Below, in pieces: positions 6,371-9,861 of a stretch of 9,861 nucleotides of DNA. The number at the start of each line of letters is the position of its first letter. Positions within the stretch are counted from its first letter, which is position 1. The DNA lies in assembly GCA_021777365.1 (NCBI GenBank), contig JAJYDP010000138.1, positions 1 to 9,861 on the forward strand. Reading direction: 5' to 3'. The notes under the pieces are model-generated. The model worked only from the letters and a program-made list of their open reading frames with translations. It made no database searches and was not told the DNA's origin. This stretch comes from Chloroflexota bacterium. GTDB lineage: Bacteria; Chloroflexota; Limnocylindria; Limnocylindrales; CSP1-4. Position numbers and translations under genes: made by a program.

Positions 6371-7246
6371 TCAACCTCGCAGCAAGAGGCCGCCGATGGC
6401 AGCAAGAGCCACCGCGGCCGGGAGGGTAGTGATCCAGACAACGCCGAGGCTCAGGGCCTGGTTCCAACGCACAGCCCGGTGCCCGGCCGCGGCCATTGTC
6501 GAGCCGATCAGTCCGGCAGATGCCGCCTGCGGGGTCGACACCGGCGAGCCGAGAAGCGACGATCCCAGGACGGCCACGGCAGAGCCGAGGTCCGCCGCAC
6601 TCGCCGTGAGCGGGCCGGCGACGAGCAGCTTCGTGGACAGGCGACCGCCAACCCGGCTGACGCCGATCAACGTGCCGACTGCGAAGAGCAGCCCGATGAT
6701 GAGCTGACCGGTCAGGCTGGGGACGATCGCCCCGGCCACCCCGTAGGCGCCGCGGGCAACCGCGAAGACGGCGATGAGCTTCTGGGCGTCGTTCGCCGCG
6801 TAGACGGCGCACTGGGCGACGTAGGCGCCGCCATGCAGGCGGCGCAGGTGGGCTCCAACATCGCTGCGATGTGGCAGCCACACGATGCCGCCGATCAGGC
6901 CCTGGGTGATGCTCGTCGGCAGTCCGAGCCGGCTGGCCCCGAACACGACCACCATCGCGGCCGTGACCGCCACGGTCAGGGCGTTCACGCCGTCGGCGCC
7001 GGAGAACGAGACCAGGCCATGCGCGACCGTCGTGGCCACCGCGGTCCCGAAGATGAACGGGCCGACGACGACGAGGACGCAGAGCAGCACGAGCGCGCGG
7101 AGCGGCGAGTATCCCTGGCCACCGAGATTGGCGGCCAGGATCGCCGCACCGTCGTTGGCGCCCGAGACGATCGCGAGGAGCACCGCGGCCGCGAGCAGCA
7201 AATGCACGGAAACGGACGACGATGCCACCATTCGCAGGTCCCCCAT
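6371..7246 (-). CDS. PiT family inorganic phosphate transporter
   Basis: The 291-residue membrane protein carries the duplicated PiT (Pfam PHO4) architecture. Repeat one has VSGANDGAAILAAN (27-40) and LGLPTSITQGLIGGIVW (107-123). Repeat two has YAANDAQKLIAVF (149-161) and LLGSPVSTPQAASAGLIG (231-248). Roughly eight to ten hydrophobic helices surround these. The family imports phosphate (as a neutral metal-phosphate complex) driven by proton or sodium gradients. At 291 residues it is shorter than E. coli PitA because the large cytoplasmic loop is missing, as in many compact bacterial members. In both repeats the His of the usual P-x-S-x-x-H motif is Gln. An alternative ATG at 7231, preceded by GGGGGA, would shorten the N-terminus by five residues. 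It is co-transcribed with the DUF47 gene, so phosphate rather than sulfate is the likely substrate. Confidence 0.9.
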   Translation of the reverse strand: MGDLRMVASSSVSVHLLLAAAVLLAIVSGANDGAAILAANLGGQGYSPLRALVLLCVLVVVGPFIFGTAVATTVAHGLVSFSGADGVNALTVAVTAAMVVVFGASRLGLPTSITQGLIGGIVWLPHRSDVGAHLRRLHGGAYVAQCAVYAANDAQKLIAVFAVARGAYGVAGAIVPSLTGQLIIGLLFAVGTLIGVSRVGGRLSTKLLVAGPLTASAADLGSAVAVLGSSLLGSPVSTPQAASAGLIGSTMAAAGHRAVRWNQALSLGVVWITTLPAAVALAAIGGLLLRG

Positions 7247-7349
7247 GGTGCTCGGAGAGCTGCCCGCCCAGCCCGATCGGAGATGGCAGGCAGCCCGAGC
7301 GCGGTCTTCGGGTACGACGACGGCCGCTGTGCCTTCGAACCAACGCCGG

Positions 7350-7431
7350 TGGCACCCCGACGCACGAGGGTGCCAAGGTGCTCGTCACCACGGCCGACGA
7401 GCACCCGCGGCGCGATTGGCACGTCAGCCAA
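7350..7431 (-). promoter_or_regulatory. Cluster of three hairpins, possible 5' leader of the PiT operon
   Basis: Read on the - strand, three stems follow one another. The first pairs TTGGC (7431-7427) with GCCAA (7420-7416). The second is a perfect 10-bp stem of GGTGCTCGTC (7405-7396) and GACGAGCACC (7386-7377) with a nine-base loop. The third is a perfect 8-bp stem of TGGCACCC (7375-7368) and GGGTGCCA (7357-7350). TTGGC at 7376-7372, at the edge of the third stem, is also complementary to GCCAA at 7420-7416, so the first and third stems could be exchanged for a long-range pairing around the second. The last stem ends 103 bases before the PiT start. It could be a cis-regulatory leader or simply dyad operators; no known riboswitch consensus is recognised. 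Confidence 0.35.
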
Positions 7432-7512
7432 GGAGACCCCCGCGAGGGCAGGGATGCAGTGGATCATCGTGCGACCGCGATTGGCCGTGGGCGGACGGCA
7501 GGCTGGGGCTCT

Positions 7513-7573
7513 GGGCGGCCGATGGCGCGCGCCCAAGACGGCTGATCTGCCAGAAGGCCAGCCCCGGCCGCCC
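7513..7573. repeat. Nine-base inverted repeat with long spacer
   Basis: GGGCGGCCG (7513-7521) and CGGCCGCCC (7565-7573) are perfect inverted copies separated by 43 bases. The long spacer and simple GC-rich composition make chance plausible. No insertion-sequence ends or target-site duplication accompany them. Confidence 0.3.
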
Positions 7574-7657
7574 GAACGACCTGCGTCGACCCGCTGCAGT
7601 GGGACGCACGGCCATCGACCGCACCCTCCAATCGGTCCGCGGCATGATGGTCGTGGC

Positions 7658-7706
7658 CCGCGCCGCCGGACGCAGGTCCCGCGGGCACCCGCGTCCGGCG
7701 GCGCGG
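7658..7706 (-). terminator. Strong GC-rich hairpin downstream of the MFS-MBL unit
   Basis: A perfect 16-bp stem is formed by CCGCGCCGCCGGACGC (7658-7673) and its exact reverse complement at 7691-7706, with a 17-base loop. The hairpin begins 37 bases past the MBL stop on the - strand. That position and strength fit a transcription terminator or 3'-end stabiliser. No T-run follows on the leftward strand, so it would be an atypical, U-tract-free intrinsic terminator of the kind often proposed in GC-rich bacteria. Confidence 0.5.
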
Positions 7707-7743
7707 AGTGAGGCTGTGATCGCCTCGCGCCTCCTCGGCGGCC

Positions 7744-8589
7744 CTATGTGCCGACCGTCCAGGTGGCCCCCGGTTGCGCGAGCGAGAGCGCAGGCAGGTC
7801 CAGCGCGGCCCTTCGTGCCCGGTCGAGCGCGACGTCTGCGTCGCGCCAGTGACTCAGGTGGGTCAACACGAGGTGCCGCGCGGCGGCGTGCGTGGCCAGC
7901 TTGCCTGCCAGTTCAGGGGTGAGATGGCCGTGGCCGTCCAGCTCCTGCTGGCTCGCTTCGAGATACGTTGCCTCGCAGACGAAGAGGTCAGCGTTGGTGG
8001 CTGCATCGATGACTGGCTGGGTCCACCCCGTGTCCGAGGAGAAGGTGATCGTGCCGCTCGCTGTGGAGAAGCGCAGCGCGGCGCTGGGCACCGCGTGTCG
8101 GGCGGCGTGGGCGGTCATGCGCACGCCGGGCACGACCTCCACGGAACTGGCGCCGTCGAGCCTGAGCGGCCTGACCTCGAACGCCTGGGACACTGGGTGC
8201 GCAAGATCGGGCAGGCTGGCGATGCCGAAGACCTCGTCGAGTTGCCGCACGTAGTCCAGGCTCGCCTCGGGCAGCCACAGTGGCAGCCGCTCCGATCGCG
8301 GCTCCGGAAACCGCTGCCCGTAGGCCAGGGCGACCAGATCGAGGCTGTGGTCGGCGTGCACATGCGTGACGACGACGGCGTCGAGCGCATCGCGCACGCC
8401 GGTTTGGGCCAGGGCTGCGGCGATGCCGGAGCCGCAGTCGACGAGGATGGTGCCGGCCACCGAGGTCAGCAGGTAGCCGGAACAGGCCGATATGGCATCG
8501 GGTGCGCCGGCCCGGCAGCCGAGCACGGTCAACGTCAGCGCGGAGGTGGCCGCTCGCTCGTGGGATTGGCGCACGATCGACACCCCCAT
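7744..8589 (-). CDS. MBL-fold metallohydrolase, RNase Z-like
   Basis: The 281-residue protein starts its domain with LTLTVLGCRAGAPD (about 18-31), followed by VDCGSG (50-55) and the zinc-binding motif THVHADHSLDL (75-85, ligands H76, H78, D80, H81). Downstream are a conserved TAHAARHAVPS strand (about 159-169), FSSDTG (183-188; the Asp is the usual bridging ligand), the EATYLEAS helix (206-213) and LVLTHLSH (240-247), which supplies the last His. This is the compact order of ribonuclease Z/ElaC-like and related phosphodiesterase MBL proteins. The long flexible exosite arm typical of true tRNase Z is not obvious, so the substrate is open. ATG 8589 is chosen; it overlaps the MFS stop (TGATG), and a GTG at 8592 one codon earlier would overlap by four bases. 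Coupling suggests shared expression with the transporter. Confidence 0.88.
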   Translation of the reverse strand: MGVSIVRQSHERAATSALTLTVLGCRAGAPDAISACSGYLLTSVAGTILVDCGSGIAAALAQTGVRDALDAVVVTHVHADHSLDLVALAYGQRFPEPRSERLPLWLPEASLDYVRQLDEVFGIASLPDLAHPVSQAFEVRPLRLDGASSVEVVPGVRMTAHAARHAVPSAALRFSTASGTITFSSDTGWTQPVIDAATNADLFVCEATYLEASQQELDGHGHLTPELAGKLATHAAARHLVLTHLSHWRDADVALDRARRAALDLPALSLAQPGATWTVGT

Positions 8590-9861
8590 CACCGCGCGGC
8601 GCCGGATCCCTGCGGCACCGCGCCCGAGGGCGCAACGGCCACCGCCACCTCACCGCTGATCGTCTCGAGGTTCAAGTCCTTGGTCTCCGGGGCAAGCAGC
8701 ACCGAGACGACCAGGCCCAGGAGACCGGCTGCGACGAACAACCACAGGGCCTGGCTGAGGCCCCAGGCCTTGACGAGGTTCGGGAAGATCAGGATGCCCA
8801 GGATGGCGCCGACGCGGCTGACCGCCGTCCCCAGTCCGGTGCCGCTGGCCCGCAGGCTCGTGGGGAACAACTCGGTGAGGTAGACGAAGTCGAGCACGCC
8901 GGGGCCCATGTTGGCGAACAGCTCGGCCGCCGCAAAGAGCACGACGAGCGCGACGAACGCAGGCGACGGAAAGAGCGCCAGGGCGACGAGGGAGACCGTC
9001 AAGCCGGCGAACGAGGTGATGATCAACGGTCGGCGGCCCCAGCCGTCGACGAGCACGAGCCCGACCCCTGCGCCGATCAACCCGAGCAGGGAGACGGCCG
9101 CAGCCCCGATATACGCGTTGAGGGTTGAGCCGTGAGTGAACGTGCTGAGGATGGTCGGGGTGTAGATGCTGATCCCGTAGAAGGCGACGTCGTAGGCGAA
9201 CCAGAACCCGCAGCCGAACACGGTCGCGCGCCAGAGATTCTTCGAGAGGAGCTCGAGCCAGGGTCGGGGAGTCGTGTCGGCGGCCTGCCCGAGCTGGATG
9301 TCGCGGCCGGTGAGCCGCTGAACGATTACAGTGGCCTCTTTGCCGCGGCCCTGGCTGTTCAGCCAGCGCGGCGACTCGGGGATCTGCCGGCGCAGCGCGA
9401 GGACGACGACCGCGAACAGCGCGCCCATCAGCAGCATCCAGCGCCACGCGTCACCGCCGAGGGGGAGGAACGCGATCCCGACGAGGTAGGCGGCCAACGC
9501 ACCCACGAACCAGGTCGCGCCAAGGACGGTCACCAGCCGGCCGCGCTGACCGGGGGGACTGAACTCGGCGAGCAGGGTCGATGAGATCGGGTAGTCCGCC
9601 CCGATGCCGAGACCGAGCAGGATCCGGAACGCGATGAGCTGCCACACGTTCTGCGATACGGCGGCCAGGACAGCGAAGGCCACGAACGACAGCAGGTCGA
9701 TGAGGTACATGGTGCGGCGCCCGATCCGGTCCGTCAGTCGGCCCAGGAACAGCGACCCGACCAGCATGCCGATGACCGCCGAGGACCCCACCAATCCCTG
9801 CAGCGCGGCTGGGATGGCGAATTGCTTCGTCACGAACGGCAAGGCGACCGCGATGACCGTG
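8589..9861 (-). CDS. Major facilitator superfamily transporter, N-terminus outside the window
   Basis: An open frame of 423 codons enters from the right edge and ends with TGA at 8591-8589. Numbering from the first visible residue, it shows the loop 2-3 motif GRLTDRIGRR (40-49), RILLGLGIGADYPISSTLLA (79-98), the sugar-porter-type PESPRWL at 161-167, FAYDVAFYGISIY (221-233), the second-half motif DGWGRRPLI (272-280), ELFPTSLRASGTG (330-342) and the C-terminal PETKDLNLE (391-399). About eleven of twelve helices are present; the sequence starts in or near helix 1, and the TTG at 9842 is not the true start because membrane-helix sequence continues upstream (TVIAVALPF). GADYP and DVAFYG recall the phosphate:H+ symporter (PHS) branch, whereas PESPRWL and PETK fit the wider sugar/organic-solute porter clan. 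Substrate is unresolved. Confidence 0.88.
   Translation of the reverse strand, partial: TVIAVALPFVTKQFAIPAALQGLVGSSAVIGMLVGSLFLGRLTDRIGRRTMYLIDLLSFVAFAVLAAVSQNVWQLIAFRILLGLGIGADYPISSTLLAEFSPPGQRGRLVTVLGATWFVGALAAYLVGIAFLPLGGDAWRWMLLMGALFAVVVLALRRQIPESPRWLNSQGRGKEATVIVQRLTGRDIQLGQAADTTPRPWLELLSKNLWRATVFGCGFWFAYDVAFYGISIYTPTILSTFTHGSTLNAYIGAAAVSLLGLIGAGVGLVLVDGWGRRPLIITSFAGLTVSLVALALFPSPAFVALVVLFAAAELFANMGPGVLDFVYLTELFPTSLRASGTGLGTAVSRVGAILGILIFPNLVKAWGLSQALWLFVAAGLLGLVVSVLLAPETKDLNLETISGEVAVAVAPSGAVPQGSGAAR

Larger units (their letters stand above)
7247..7743. other. 497-base intergenic region upstream of the PiT-DUF47 operon
   Basis: The region separates the MBL gene end from the PiT start, both leftward. 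No intact gene with a recognisable motif is seen; short open frames on the - strand are mixed in composition and overlap the PiT start. The promoter of the PiT operon must lie here, but no confident -10/-35 pair or Pho box stands out. It is rich in inverted repeats: a hairpin cluster at 7350-7431, a 9-bp inverted repeat at 7513-7521/7565-7573, and a 16-bp hairpin at 7658-7706. Confidence 0.6.

Noticed and set aside
4876..6429. 517-codon + strand frame
   Set aside because: Runs through the relics and then antisense across the clear DUF47 gene. Only its first part (about 4930-5007) carries real SDR-like signal and is reported as a relic.
7328..7346. GGTTCGAAGGC on the - strand, resembling a tRNA T-loop
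   Set aside because: The flanking bases do not form a T-stem, and no anticodon or acceptor arms can be built around it.
6132..7391. 419-codon - strand frame
   Set aside because: Offset frame over the PiT and DUF47 genes. Its translation is Arg/Gly/Pro-rich, while the other frame has full PiT and DUF47 motifs.
7247..7468. Possible small protein on the - strand upstream of PiT (MIHCIPALAGVSLADVPIAP start)
   Set aside because: It looks slightly protein-like but has weaker third-position GC than the real genes, no recognised motif and no stop before it runs into the PiT gene in another frame. The hairpins explain the region equally well.
8655..8690. GAGGTTCAAGTCC, tRNA T-arm-like string
   Set aside because: Lies inside the coding sequence of the MFS transporter with no accompanying cloverleaf.
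1..9861. CRISPR array, insertion sequence, integrase or phage genes
   Set aside because: No regularly spaced direct repeats, transposase or integrase motifs, or paired terminal inverted repeats were seen.

Overview
The window is a GC-rich, densely packed bacterial chromosome segment. Coding density, GTG starts and 1-4 base gene overlaps suit a high-GC soil-type bacterium. An actinobacterium or a high-GC member of the Chloroflexota is my best guess, but no phylogenetic marker is present, so the lineage is inference only.

Left half, + strand (1-4811): a tightly spaced five-gene carbohydrate operon. It holds the C-terminal end of an extracellular solute-binding protein, two MalF/MalG-type ABC permeases, a stand-alone GH15-like catalytic domain and a GH66 (dextranase / cycloisomaltooligosaccharide glucanotransferase family) protein. 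Neither hydrolase has a visible signal peptide. The simplest reading is that the transporter imports an alpha-glucan oligosaccharide, plausibly alpha-1,6-linked, and the two enzymes cut it in the cytoplasm. No ABC ATPase is present, so a shared MsmX/UgpC-type ATPase encoded elsewhere is presumed.

Middle (4812-5721): about 900 bases between convergent operons with no intact gene. Two decayed coding relics can be recognised: the C-terminal part of an NmrA/NDUFA9-type atypical SDR protein (about 4930-5060) and the C-terminal part of a LuxR-type HTH regulator (about 5124-5330). Each is broken by a frameshift.

Right half, - strand (9861-5722): two transcription units. The first is a 5'-truncated MFS transporter whose stop overlaps the start of an MBL-fold (RNase Z-like) hydrolase, followed by a strong GC-rich hairpin. 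The second is a PiT-family phosphate permease followed four bases later by a PhoU-like DUF47 protein, a classic low-affinity phosphate uptake pair. The 497-base gap between the units (7247-7743) holds a cluster of hairpins upstream of the PiT gene, with a possible alternative pairing.

The most interesting elements are the putatively cytoplasmic GH66 and minimal GH15 pair behind an ABC importer, the PiT protein with Gln in both of its symmetric P-x-S-x-x-H positions, the hairpin cluster ahead of it, and a second transporter nearby whose motifs recall the phosphate:H+ symporter branch of MFS.
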